Below are positions 23,961 through 32,513 of a stretch of DNA of 64,000 nt, piece after piece. Every line of letters starts with the position of its first letter. Positions within the stretch are counted from its first letter, which is position 1. Below the pieces are notes generated by a model. That model worked only from the letters and a program-made list of their open reading frames with translations, ran no database searches and had not been told where the DNA came from. Position numbers and translations under genes: made by a program. This DNA is from CALNYX01 sp942490925 (GTDB lineage Bacteria; Chlamydiota; Chlamydiia; Chlamydiales; JAAKFR01), in assembly GCA_942490925.1 (NCBI GenBank), contig CALNYX010000017.1:1178001-1242000 (forward strand), read 5' to 3'.

Positions 23961-24566
23961 TCAAATGGAAGGGCAAAAAAGTTTGCCTGAATGGATGAGC
24001 GTCTCGTTAAACACGTGACGTGTTCCATCTGCTAGCAGTGTATGTGTGTGAGAAATCACCTCTTCCTCCCCTCTTGTATAAAACCCCTTAGGATCTGGAG
24101 GATCTACCACTACTCCAAACAGCGTGCCTTCGCAAGAGGAGTAGTTTGTCTCTTTAAAATACTCATCTGGATGCTCTAAAACAGGCTCATTATAAATAGG
24201 AGATTTTTTGATATAGCACCCCTTGAAAGGCCTGAAGTCTGCCTGGCCATAGAGTGCACACCCTTTTGGATAGAGCTGAAGCAGCTGCTTGTAAAGATCT
24301 TGGAGTGTTTCATTTTGAACAGCTATTGGTGTCGTTGGTTCTTGGGTAACCCCCAAGAGAAAGGGAGTCACAAGTTTTTTTTCTGCCGTTATTTGCTTCT
24401 CAAAGAAGATGTGAGCTCTGCCATGCAAAACAATGGCCTCTCCATAAAGATCATCTCGAAACTGGCCTGCACCAAGGGCAAAGGGAATGGTCTGTAGATC
24501 AACAGTGTGAACCTCTGAGACTGTTCCACGAAGAACGGGCTGGACATCTCCGATTATTTGCATCAA
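23961..24566 (-). CDS. Alpha-acetolactate decarboxylase-like protein
   Basis: A 201-residue protein that resembles, by eye, the acetolactate decarboxylase (BudA/ALDC) fold. The N-terminal half has LGAGQFRDDLYGEAIVLHGRA and VTPFLLGVTQ, matching the LDGEMIVLDG and TPFAxVT strands. The C-terminal half has CEGTLFGVVVDPP and HTHTLLADGTRH, which fits the HxH...H zinc site of ALDC. It is a little shorter than typical enzymes (about 240), and the spacing of the third His is two residues shorter. ALDC converts acetolactate to acetoin; no acetolactate synthase is in the window. It overlaps the GT39 gene by 4 bp. The assignment is moderate; the fold may be used for something else. Confidence 0.45.
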   Translation of the reverse strand: MMQIIGDVQPVLRGTVSEVHTVDLQTIPFALGAGQFRDDLYGEAIVLHGRAHIFFEKQITAEKKLVTPFLLGVTQEPTTPIAVQNETLQDLYKQLLQLYPKGCALYGQADFRPFKGCYIKKSPIYNEPVLEHPDEYFKETNYSSCEGTLFGVVVDPPDPKGFYTRGEEEVISHTHTLLADGTRHVFNETLIHSGKLFCPSI

Positions 24567-26086
24567 TATTTCTCTGGGTCTTGGGGCGCTGTTCCTAAGT
24601 AGTTTTCACATTTGAAGACAATGGCATGCTTGACGGGTTGGTTGTAGGCAGAAAAGAGGGGGTAGCTTCCAGCGTAGGCAACATTTTCAAAGTAGGGGGA
24701 AAGCTTAGGTGGATAGTGCTCTTCATACCACTCCAATGAATCGGCTGTGCGATTTTCAAGGAGGACAAAATAGCCTGTATTCCCCTTCTCCTGATCTTCC
24801 ATCCGCACATTGTAAGAGAACTGGTTTTTACGCTCTTGGTTGACATTGAAAAAGTAGGCAGGTTTTTGCGTAGGGCCATAAAAGCTCAGTAAACTTGCTG
24901 CCTGGTAGCGATCACCAAACAGGAAGTGCTCTTGGGGGTTATAGCCAGCTTTCATGAGGGATGGAGCAATGCCTGGCCATCCCATGCTTTGACGAAAGGG
25001 GTTGGCTTTGTAGGAGATGGAATATTTGGGGAAAATATTGTGTCCTTGCATCCACGGAATGGTGAGCGCTGCAAATGTGCCCACAATAGAGAGCCATGTT
25101 CCAATATGAAGCCATGTGCGCCCTAGCCTGATTTTTTCCAGACTGACCCAAGCAATAAGGACCATTGCTGGTGGATAGAGAAAATCGCCCCAGTTGGGTT
25201 GCATCTTCTTGAAAAAGGCCATGACAAAATAGACGAAGATCAAAAAGGGAAAGAGACTGCAATAGATGAGCGCTGGCCGGCGGATATGAAAATAGCTGAC
25301 AATCAGAAGGATAAAGTAGATGGGTGAGAGAATTCCGACTTGGGCAAAGAAAAAGTCGACGAAGTTGCCTGCGCGTTTGGCTCCATAGACAGTTTGGCCA
25401 ACGTGTTTGAATGTAGCCCAATCGTGTGTGGCATTCCAGTAGATGGAGGGGAGCAGAGCAAGCAGTGAGATAAGGATGCCCCAGATGATGGTTTTTTTGC
25501 GTAAACGGGGGTGAAGCAGGACCATAAGGAGGGTGATGGGCCAGAAAACAAAGACAGTCCACTTGTAAAGCGCACCGAGCAGGAGCCAGACGCCGGCAAG
25601 GGGGTAGTTGGGTTTGCCGTGAAATCCTTTGACGACCTCGGAAATGGCAAGGGTGAGAAAGAGGATGCTTCCGCCGTCTGTGGTGGCGGCAAAGGAGAGG
25701 AAGACGCCAAGGGGGCAAAAGGCCATGGCAATGCCTGCCCAGAAGGAGACTTTTTCGGTGAGCCTAGCTGTGTGAGCGAGGTGGTAGACGGTCAGAGAGA
25801 GAAAAAAGGAGATGAGCAAGGCTCCAACGCGCACGCCAAAGGCGTTGTTGCCAAAGATGGTGGTGGTGAGCCAGATCTGCCAAGCAATGGCGGGAGGTTT
25901 GCTGTAGTAGCCCCAGTCGAGGTGTTGACTCCAGGTCCAATATTGCGCTTCATCAGGAGAGAGGTGAATGTCGTAGGCGGCAATGAAAAGCCAGCAGACA
26001 ACTGCTTTGATGAGCAGGAGAATGATGAGGAAGGTGAAGCGGGAGGGTTGTTTCTCTCTATTCTCGATCGTGGAAGCTGAAAACAT
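24563..26086 (-). CDS. GT39 (PMT/ArnT-like) membrane glycosyltransferase
   Basis: A 507-residue polytopic protein. The first luminal loop has IHLSPDEAQYWTWSQHLDWGYYSKPP, in which DEAQYW and the YYSKPP segment are the conserved acceptor/donor loop of the PMT/ArnT family, followed by about ten hydrophobic helices and a C-terminal periplasmic part. Family members use polyprenyl-phosphate sugars to glycosylate proteins or lipid A. Start choice: ATGs exist at 26110 and 26086, both inside the sdhB 3' end; I use 26086 because it places the first helix normally, but this is uncertain. It is a likely translationally coupled gene after sdhB and before the acetolactate-decarboxylase-like gene (4-bp overlap). 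Confidence 0.78.
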   Translation of the reverse strand: MFSASTIENREKQPSRFTFLIILLLIKAVVCWLFIAAYDIHLSPDEAQYWTWSQHLDWGYYSKPPAIAWQIWLTTTIFGNNAFGVRVGALLISFFLSLTVYHLAHTARLTEKVSFWAGIAMAFCPLGVFLSFAATTDGGSILFLTLAISEVVKGFHGKPNYPLAGVWLLLGALYKWTVFVFWPITLLMVLLHPRLRKKTIIWGILISLLALLPSIYWNATHDWATFKHVGQTVYGAKRAGNFVDFFFAQVGILSPIYFILLIVSYFHIRRPALIYCSLFPFLIFVYFVMAFFKKMQPNWGDFLYPPAMVLIAWVSLEKIRLGRTWLHIGTWLSIVGTFAALTIPWMQGHNIFPKYSISYKANPFRQSMGWPGIAPSLMKAGYNPQEHFLFGDRYQAASLLSFYGPTQKPAYFFNVNQERKNQFSYNVRMEDQEKGNTGYFVLLENRTADSLEWYEEHYPPKLSPYFENVAYAGSYPLFSAYNQPVKHAIVFKCENYLGTAPQDPEKY

Positions 26087-26822
26087 CGCGCAAAGCCTGT
26101 AGTGTGACATCCCGTCCAATGACGGCGATGCTGTCGGTTAATGGTATTTTTTTCGGACAGACTTCAACGCAGTTCTGGGCATTGCCACAATCGCTGATGC
26201 CTCCTTCTTCCATTAAAGGACGCAATCGATTGTGTCTTTGCATCTTCCCAGTGGGATGTGCATTGAATAATCTGGCCTGCGAAACGGCTGCAGGCCCAAC
26301 AAATTTAGACTGTTTACTGATTTGTGGGCAAGCCTCTAAGCAACAACCGCAGGTCATACAAGTTGAAAGCGCGTACATCACCTCTTGTTTCTCTTGTGAG
26401 ACAAGGGGGCCAAACCCCTCTTCCCGAGTGCTCTCGGTCTCAATCCAACCATGTACAGTCTTGAGATTTTCAAACATGCGATCGCGATCAATAATGAGAT
26501 CGCGAACAAGGGGAAATTTGGAAAAGGGAGCAAGGGTGATCACATTTTTCCCACTCTCTTCGATGTAGTTTTCAATGAGCGCTGTGCAGGCTTGTCTCGG
26601 AACGCCGTTAACGAGCATGGAGCAAGAGCCGCAAACCTCTTCAAGGCAGCCCTGTTCCCAAACAACTGGCTCTACTTTCTCACCTTTACGATTGACGGGA
26701 TTTTTTTGAATTTCCATCAGGCCGCTGATGACATTCTCCCCTTTACGCCTGGGAAGTTCAAACTCTTCCCAATATTGCTTGCCTGGTGTACCGCGGAAAA
26801 TTTTTAGAATATAGGTGGTCAT
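26058..26822 (-). CDS. sdhB: Succinate dehydrogenase iron-sulfur subunit
   Basis: A 254-residue subunit passing electrons from SdhA to the membrane anchor. The 2Fe-2S site is in QGCLEEVCGSCSMLVNG with a distal Cys in RQACTAL. The 4Fe-4S site is STCMTCGCCLEACPQ and the 3Fe-4S site CGNAQNCVEVCPKKIP. The gene follows sdhA after 7 bp in the order sdhC-sdhA-sdhB. Its last 29 or more bases overlap the downstream glycosyltransferase start. Confidence 0.96.
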   Translation of the reverse strand: MTTYILKIFRGTPGKQYWEEFELPRRKGENVISGLMEIQKNPVNRKGEKVEPVVWEQGCLEEVCGSCSMLVNGVPRQACTALIENYIEESGKNVITLAPFSKFPLVRDLIIDRDRMFENLKTVHGWIETESTREEGFGPLVSQEKQEVMYALSTCMTCGCCLEACPQISKQSKFVGPAAVSQARLFNAHPTGKMQRHNRLRPLMEEGGISDCGNAQNCVEVCPKKIPLTDSIAVIGRDVTLQALRDVFSFHDRE

Positions 26823-26829
26823 ATTTTCC

Positions 26830-28695
26830 CTATACTGGAAGAGGAATATTGGTTGGAACGTTTTTCAGCTCGGGGATGCTCTTTTTTGCTTTGGTGTAGT
26901 CGCGCATTTCAGGCTCAAGGTAGCGCGTATCAACTGGCTCATAGCTGATCTCTGGCTCGTCAGGCCCATAGGTTGCAATCGTTGTTTTGAGCCAATTGGC
27001 ATCATCACGATCTGGATAGTTTGGTTTGTAGTGTGAGCCTCTAAACTCATTGCGCAAAAGCGCCCCTTTGGCAATGACAAGTGCTAGCTCTAACATCGGA
27101 CCAAACTGTAAGGCAAACTGATAGGTTTGATTGGCAAATTGGCTACGGTCATCAAGTGAAATATGTTGCAATCGTTCACGCAATTCTTTGATTTTGTCGC
27201 AGGTTTTTTGCAACTCTTTGTCATTGCGCTCAACAGTGACATGCCTAACCATCACATCAGAGAGCTCTTCATGAAGTTTGTGAATATTTTCAGATCCAGA
27301 GCGATTCATGAGCTCAGTTTTTTTCTGCTCTTCAATTTTAAGCGCTACATCAAAAATGGAGTGATCTTCAACATCAGGAAGGGTTGAAAGGTAGCGTGGA
27401 ATTTCTTCACCAGCAATGAGACCACTAAAAATGCAAGAGAGCAAGGAGTTGGCTCCAAGCCTGTTCGCACCATGGTATTGATAGTCTGACTCTCCGCAAT
27501 TGAAGCAGCCTGGCAAGTTTGTCATCTGGCGGTAGCGTGTTTCGCGATCTGGGTCATCGACAGCTGGCCAGTCAACCCACGCGCCACCCATCGAGTAGTG
27601 AACCGCTGGGAAAATTTTCATGGGCACTTTGCGTGGATCATCGCCGGTGAATTTTTGGTAGATATCAAGCACTGCCTCGAGCTTATGCTGTTTCTCTGCT
27701 GGCATCTGCGTGACGTCGAGGTAGACCTGGAAACCACCATCGACGCCGAGTCCCAAGTTGCAGATCCTCAAAATCTCACGCGCACCAACATCCCTACTCA
27801 CTAGGTTGCCGTAGGCAGGATACATCTCTTCTAGGAAATACCAAGGCTCACCTGTTTTGCCACATGGAATCTCTTTTCCATCGGGCCCTTCAATGGTTTT
27901 TGAGCCATCACCATAGACCCAAACACGTCCACCTTCGCCGCGCACAGATTCTGAGATAAGGCGGAGTTTATCATGTCCGGGGATAGCCGTGGGATGGATC
28001 TGAATAAATTCCCCATTGGCGTAACGCATCCCTTGCATGAAGAGGCGCGCATTAGCTGCCCCTGTGCAGAACGTTGAGTTGGTCGATTTTTTGAAAATGA
28101 GGCCTGGACCACCAGTGGCAAAGACTACGGCATCCGCTTTGAGCACTTCGAGTTTCAAGTTGAAAAGGTTCATCATGACGATGCCACGCGCCTTTTGCTC
28201 TTGATCGAGTACAAGACGCAAAAATTCGTGATTTTCAAACTTTTCGACCATGCCCTTTGCTTCGAAGCGGCGCACTTGTTCATCGAGGGTGTAAAGCAAC
28301 TGTTGGCCTGTCGAAGCGCCACAAAAAACGGTGCGATGATAGAGCGTTCCACCAAAACGGCGTACATCGAGATGACCTGTTGGTGAGCGGTTGAAAGGGC
28401 AGCCAAGGCGATCAAACATCTGGATGATGCCTGGCGCTGAGAGGCACATCTCGAGAATTGGGGGTTGGTTGGCTAGGAAATCTCCCCCTTTAATCGTGTC
28501 ATAGGCATGGAGATGACACGAGTCGTCTTCACCACGCATATTCAATGCGGCATTGATTCCACCTTGGGCACAAACAGAGTGCGAACGTTTCACTTTGGTG
28601 ACGGAGATGAGTTTGACACGGCACCCTTTTTCCGCAAGGCGCATGACTGCTGCTAAACCGGCTAATCCTCCACCAACTACAATAACGTCTTTCAT
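26830..28695 (-). CDS. sdhA: Succinate dehydrogenase flavoprotein subunit
   Basis: A 621-residue FAD subunit oxidising succinate to fumarate. The start MKDVIVVGGGLAGLAAVMRL gives the FAD fold at once; SHSVCAQGGINAAL contains the histidine that binds FAD covalently in this family; HPTAIPG, ISESVRGEGG, FPAVHYSMGGAWVDW and GANRLGANSLLSCIFSGL are active-site and FAD segments. I chose the ATG at 28695, which shares an ATGA overlap with the sdhC stop; a start six codons further upstream is possible. The length and the form of the C-terminal domain fit the Bacillus/Chlamydia type of complex II. Confidence 0.96.
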   Translation of the reverse strand: MKDVIVVGGGLAGLAAVMRLAEKGCRVKLISVTKVKRSHSVCAQGGINAALNMRGEDDSCHLHAYDTIKGGDFLANQPPILEMCLSAPGIIQMFDRLGCPFNRSPTGHLDVRRFGGTLYHRTVFCGASTGQQLLYTLDEQVRRFEAKGMVEKFENHEFLRLVLDQEQKARGIVMMNLFNLKLEVLKADAVVFATGGPGLIFKKSTNSTFCTGAANARLFMQGMRYANGEFIQIHPTAIPGHDKLRLISESVRGEGGRVWVYGDGSKTIEGPDGKEIPCGKTGEPWYFLEEMYPAYGNLVSRDVGAREILRICNLGLGVDGGFQVYLDVTQMPAEKQHKLEAVLDIYQKFTGDDPRKVPMKIFPAVHYSMGGAWVDWPAVDDPDRETRYRQMTNLPGCFNCGESDYQYHGANRLGANSLLSCIFSGLIAGEEIPRYLSTLPDVEDHSIFDVALKIEEQKKTELMNRSGSENIHKLHEELSDVMVRHVTVERNDKELQKTCDKIKELRERLQHISLDDRSQFANQTYQFALQFGPMLELALVIAKGALLRNEFRGSHYKPNYPDRDDANWLKTTIATYGPDEPEISYEPVDTRYLEPEMRDYTKAKKSIPELKNVPTNIPLPV

Positions 28696-29468
28696 AGCAA
28701 AAATGGCCCCCATACTGCCATGAGACCAAGGAGCATGACAACTCCCATCATGACGTTAGTAATCACACGCATCCGTTTTTGTGAAATCTGTGTCAGGGTC
28801 AAACCCCACGTGATACAAAATGTCCAAACGCCATTAAAAGCATGATAGGCTGCGGCAATGACAAGCAACGTATAGAGGATGACAAAGAGAGGGTTTTGAA
28901 AAATTTCAAGGACGATCAATAAAAACGCAGCACCAGCTGTTGGCACTGTGACGATAATCTTTTTCCCCTCAGATTGAATATGAGCATCTATTGCCTCTGC
29001 TTTGGATGTCATCGAGGAGTTAAGCTTCACGCTGTAGGATTTGGTTTGTCCTGCGTAAGAAACTTCTGGATAGTCGACAAAACGCATCTGTACAACATGC
29101 CCTAAAATCCCTACAAGCAAGATCCACGAGGTGATCCGTTGCCAAGTAAAGCTGCGATTACGCTTATATTTAAGAGCTGGCTTTGTACCATCTGTTTTGC
29201 GGTCGTTGAGCCGGGCTTGCTTGGCATAAAAAATCCCCCAAACTCCGTGAAGCAAGAAGGGAAGGCCTAAGACGAGTACCTCAATCACTTTTAAGTAGGG
29301 CAAGGCGTGAATTTTATTCACCATATGAACAAATCCATGCCCTTGATCTTGGGCAAAAAGGGCGACTTGTGAATTGATGAGCAGATGCTCAAAGAGATAG
29401 ACTGCCAGCCAAATGCCTAAAAGCGAATGGAGACGTCGGACGATGAATGGATAAGGGAGCTTACTCAC
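28692..29468 (-). CDS. sdhC: Succinate dehydrogenase cytochrome b558 subunit
   Basis: A 258-residue single-polypeptide membrane anchor of the Bacillus type, with five hydrophobic helices and several helix histidines (for example RRLHSLLGIWLAVYLFEHL, LPFLLHGVWGIFYA, ILGHVVQMRF and AYHAFNGVW) that would ligand two haems. It takes electrons to menaquinone. There is no separate sdhD, as expected for this type. First gene of the sdhCAB unit; 12 bp after tatD in the same direction, so the block dsbD-tatD-sdhC-sdhA-sdhB is probably one transcript. Confidence 0.9.
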   Translation of the reverse strand: MSKLPYPFIVRRLHSLLGIWLAVYLFEHLLINSQVALFAQDQGHGFVHMVNKIHALPYLKVIEVLVLGLPFLLHGVWGIFYAKQARLNDRKTDGTKPALKYKRNRSFTWQRITSWILLVGILGHVVQMRFVDYPEVSYAGQTKSYSVKLNSSMTSKAEAIDAHIQSEGKKIIVTVPTAGAAFLLIVLEIFQNPLFVILYTLLVIAAAYHAFNGVWTFCITWGLTLTQISQKRMRVITNVMMGVVMLLGLMAVWGPFLL

Positions 29469-29480
29469 ATCAGAAACTTA

Positions 29481-30245
29481 TCAATTGAGTGAGAAAAGTG
29501 CACGTGCATTTTTTGAGGTTACACTGGCAAGTTCATCAAGCGAAATGCCACGCTCATCAGCAATCAATTGAGCTGTGTATGTGATGTAAGCAGGCTCATT
29601 TTGCTTTCCTCTAAAGGGATGCGGCGCTAAGTAGGGCGTATCTGTTTCAATCAATAGACGGTCTAGAGGGACCATTTTTGCAACAGCTCGCAGCTCTTCA
29701 CTCTTTTTGAAAGTCACAATCCCGCTGAGTGAGAGGTACCAGCCTCGTTTGATCACCTCCTCAGCCTCCTCAAAAGTCCCTGTGAAGCAATGCAGCACTC
29801 CAGGTCCACTATAACACTCATCTAAAATAGTGAAGAAGTCAGCAAAAGCATCGCGGCAGTGGATGACAACAGGGAGTTGACACTCCTGGGCAAGTGCAAA
29901 ATAGCGGCGCAGAAAGGTTTGTTGAAGCTCTTTTTTAGAATGGGTGTAATAGTAATCAAGACCTGTCTCACCAACAGCAACTAACAAACCTGCTTTCGCT
30001 TGTTTGGCAATCTGCTCAAAATCGCGCTCTCCTTGCTTCTCAACATCGTGCGGTGTTGTGCTACAGACGTTATAGATCCATGGATAGCGCTTTGAAAGAG
30101 CTAGGCCGCGCTCAAGCTCATCAACATCTGTGCAGATATTGATGATTGCTTCTAGACCTGCTTTTTGAGCATTGCTCAAAAGCAGGTCAATGTCGACATC
30201 CATGCCTGAGTGCGTCAGATGTGCGTGCGAATCAATTAGACCCAT
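29481..30245 (-). CDS. tatD: TatD-family metal-dependent DNase
   Basis: A 254-residue amidohydrolase-fold protein with MGLIDSHAHLTHSGMD (metal-binding HxH at the start), VAVGETGLDYYY, PVVIHCRDAFADF, LHCFTGTFEEAEE, GIVTFKKSEELR and LLIETDTPYLAPHPFRGK, all hallmarks of the TatD/YcfH family of 3'-5' DNases. I chose ATG 30245 because the motif DSHAHL must be at the N-terminus; this overlaps the dsbD end by 14 bp. A longer reading from 30281 adds twelve residues without family resemblance. Confidence 0.92.
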   Translation of the reverse strand: MGLIDSHAHLTHSGMDVDIDLLLSNAQKAGLEAIINICTDVDELERGLALSKRYPWIYNVCSTTPHDVEKQGERDFEQIAKQAKAGLLVAVGETGLDYYYTHSKKELQQTFLRRYFALAQECQLPVVIHCRDAFADFFTILDECYSGPGVLHCFTGTFEEAEEVIKRGWYLSLSGIVTFKKSEELRAVAKMVPLDRLLIETDTPYLAPHPFRGKQNEPAYITYTAQLIADERGISLDELASVTSKNARALFSLN

Positions 30246-32379
30246 TGAGTTTAGCCATGTACTCGTGCAAAACTTTTCCACTTAGAGTCTGCGGCAGAAC
30301 ATAAGGCTCTGCGCCGCTCTTTCCTGGATAAAGAACATAGACAGGAACGCCTGTTCTTCCCAGTTTCTCAAGTTGTGCTGTGATCACGGCATCTTTCTTT
30401 GTCCAGTCAGCCATCATTGTAACCACGCCATTTTCATTGAAGGCCTTTGAGACCTCTGATGAATGAAGCGTCACTTTGTTGGCTTGACAGATCAAGCACC
30501 ATTTGGCAGTAAAGTCGACAAATACTGGAGTACCTGCCGCTTGTAGTTCTTGAACACGTTCGGGTGAATAGGATTGCCATCCCCCTTCCGTATTTGCAAT
30601 TTCTAAGGTTGTTTCTGTATCTTTGAAGTTCTTAGCCGTCATGACAGCTGTACCACCACCAAAGAGCACTGTAACCGCTGCTAAAACTGTTGCCACTCGA
30701 CGCGTTACTTTCTTACGCATCGGGGTGCCCCAATGTCCAAAGATCCAGGCTCCAACAGACATCACAAGCAGTGAGCCGAGAAGCAAGAATGTCGCAACAT
30801 TACCTGTTTGCGCCCCAAAGACCCAAACAAGCCATGCGACTGTTCCCATCATCAAGAAGCCCATGATCTGTTTGAATGTGATCATCCAGTTTCCTGGCTT
30901 TGGCAAAAAGCGAATGAGCTTTGGAAAGGCTGAGAAGAGCAAATACGGTGAAGCCATCCCAATACCCATCCCTGTGAAAATCAAAAGCGCTTTAGCAGGT
31001 GACAAGGACATCGCAAAACCGAGCGCAGGGCCAAGCAGTGGACCTGTACATGGTGTTGCAACAAGCGTTGCAAGCACTCCACTCATGAATGATCCGAGCA
31101 TCGGAGATTTTGTCGATGGCGCCTTCTGACCAACCGAAATGAGCGACGTACCCAATTCAAAGACCCCAAACAGGCTTAAGCCGAGCAAGAAGAGCATCCC
31201 TGCCAAAATTGCGACAAAGACTGGCTCTTGCAATTGGAAACCCCAGCCGACACTTTCGCCAAAGGCACGCAATAATAATAGCGCACCAGATAAGACCCAA
31301 AATGAGACAATGACTCCGGCTGCAAAGACAAGCCCATGCTTGAAAATCAAGCTCCGCTTCTCATGCGCCATCTTTACAAAACTGAAGATCTTGAGCGCAA
31401 TGACAGGCATCACACATGGCATCACATTCAAGATCAATCCCCCTAAGAATGCAAAGCCTAGTGCCAGCCAAAAACCTGACAACTCCGCAGCTACATGTTG
31501 CCCAATCGATGAGTCAACTTGCAAAGCATGCTGAATCCCCGTTGGGTCAGAAAAAAGTAAAACCCCTTTAATTTCATTTGGAAGCACATCACCAAACTCA
31601 GAGCGCTTCATACTCAATGTCACACCACCCTTGCTCATTGCAACATCTTGCGGTGCTTGATAATCGATCACCTCACCCTTTTCAGGGATGAACTGAACGT
31701 TTGAAACTCCCTCAGCTGATGGTTGAAAGTTGAGAACAATCGCCTCTTTTGTCGTCTGCACTGAGACACTCGCCTGCTGGGGCAAGGCCTGCTTCGCCTG
31801 ACTAAACTGCGCGGCTACCTCACCATTTGGTGTTGGCACTCCGTCAGTGACAGGAAGCGATAGATGTAAATCTGCTTGACCAGGCTGGCACGACTCTTTA
31901 CATGCTAGCCAGGTGACATTGGCTTTTAGGTCGATCGACTCACCAGAAAAGTTCTTAGGAGGCGTAATCTTGGTCAATAAAAGGACTGAGTCGGTATAAC
32001 CAAAGCCAACCATACTATCTGTTGTGAATCTCTCAGGATAAGGCCACTCAATAGGTCCCGCTGTAAAGCCATCTGGGAGCTGCCATTCGATCTGTGTTGG
32101 AAGACCGGCATCTCCTGGGTTTTGCCAATACGTGTCCCATCCCTGAGCCATCTTCAGCTCTACTCCGACCCAGAAGGGGCGTCCAGCCTGAATCGACTTA
32201 TCCTCAGCCACTAGAGCGGCTTGCACAGGCTCTGCTGCCACAGCCTTCTCTGGAGCAGCTACGAGCTGCTCCTGAGCTACAGGAGTGACTGGAGCCGGAT
32301 CTGCATGCAGAGCAGGCAGGAAGGTCAGGGCGTAGCTAATAGGTACTACCCAGCGGACATATGATAAGAGTTTTTTCAC
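30232..32379 (-). CDS. dsbD: Thiol:disulfide interchange protein DsbD
   Basis: A 715-residue protein that carries reducing power from the cytoplasm to the periplasm. It has a signal peptide (1-27), an N-terminal Ig-like domain with VTWLACKESCQPG (Cys pair), a central domain of eight helices with LGGLILNVMPCVMPVIALK and VATPCTGPLLGPALG (the two membrane cysteines), and a C-terminal thioredoxin-like domain with FVDFTAKWCLICQANK (CxxC). Cys positions in all three domains look intact, so the relay should work. First gene of the minus-strand dsbD-tatD-sdh unit, about 130 bp from the divergent siderophore-synthetase-like gene. Confidence 0.94.
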   Translation of the reverse strand: MKKLLSYVRWVVPISYALTFLPALHADPAPVTPVAQEQLVAAPEKAVAAEPVQAALVAEDKSIQAGRPFWVGVELKMAQGWDTYWQNPGDAGLPTQIEWQLPDGFTAGPIEWPYPERFTTDSMVGFGYTDSVLLLTKITPPKNFSGESIDLKANVTWLACKESCQPGQADLHLSLPVTDGVPTPNGEVAAQFSQAKQALPQQASVSVQTTKEAIVLNFQPSAEGVSNVQFIPEKGEVIDYQAPQDVAMSKGGVTLSMKRSEFGDVLPNEIKGVLLFSDPTGIQHALQVDSSIGQHVAAELSGFWLALGFAFLGGLILNVMPCVMPVIALKIFSFVKMAHEKRSLIFKHGLVFAAGVIVSFWVLSGALLLLRAFGESVGWGFQLQEPVFVAILAGMLFLLGLSLFGVFELGTSLISVGQKAPSTKSPMLGSFMSGVLATLVATPCTGPLLGPALGFAMSLSPAKALLIFTGMGIGMASPYLLFSAFPKLIRFLPKPGNWMITFKQIMGFLMMGTVAWLVWVFGAQTGNVATFLLLGSLLVMSVGAWIFGHWGTPMRKKVTRRVATVLAAVTVLFGGGTAVMTAKNFKDTETTLEIANTEGGWQSYSPERVQELQAAGTPVFVDFTAKWCLICQANKVTLHSSEVSKAFNENGVVTMMADWTKKDAVITAQLEKLGRTGVPVYVLYPGKSGAEPYVLPQTLSGKVLHEYMAKLNGSN

Positions 32380-32457
32380 GTATCGATCCCTCGTATTTGT
32401 GTTTCTAAAAGAAATTATAAACCACCCATCAGGCCAAAGTAAAGGCTAAAAGCATTA

Positions 32458-32489
32458 TTAATTAAATCTTAATATTAACACATTATAAT
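32458..32489 (+). promoter_or_regulatory. TTAAWW-N20-TAWAAT promoter element (NIS-synthetase-like gene)
   Basis: TTAATT at 32458-32463, TTAAT at 32469-32473 and TATAAT at 32484-32489. The 20-bp spacing and the position of the inner TTAAT are the same as in the promoters of the small membrane-protein genes at 39.7-41.2 kb. The -10 ends 24 bp before the ATG at 32514. Confidence 0.6.
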
Positions 32490-32513
32490 TACTATTAAAT
32501 ATATAGGTTTATT

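Noticed and set aside
25511..26080. Plus-strand open frame of 189 codons over the GT39 gene
   Set aside because: It is antisense to well-conserved membrane helices and its Gly/Glu-rich translation has no family pattern.
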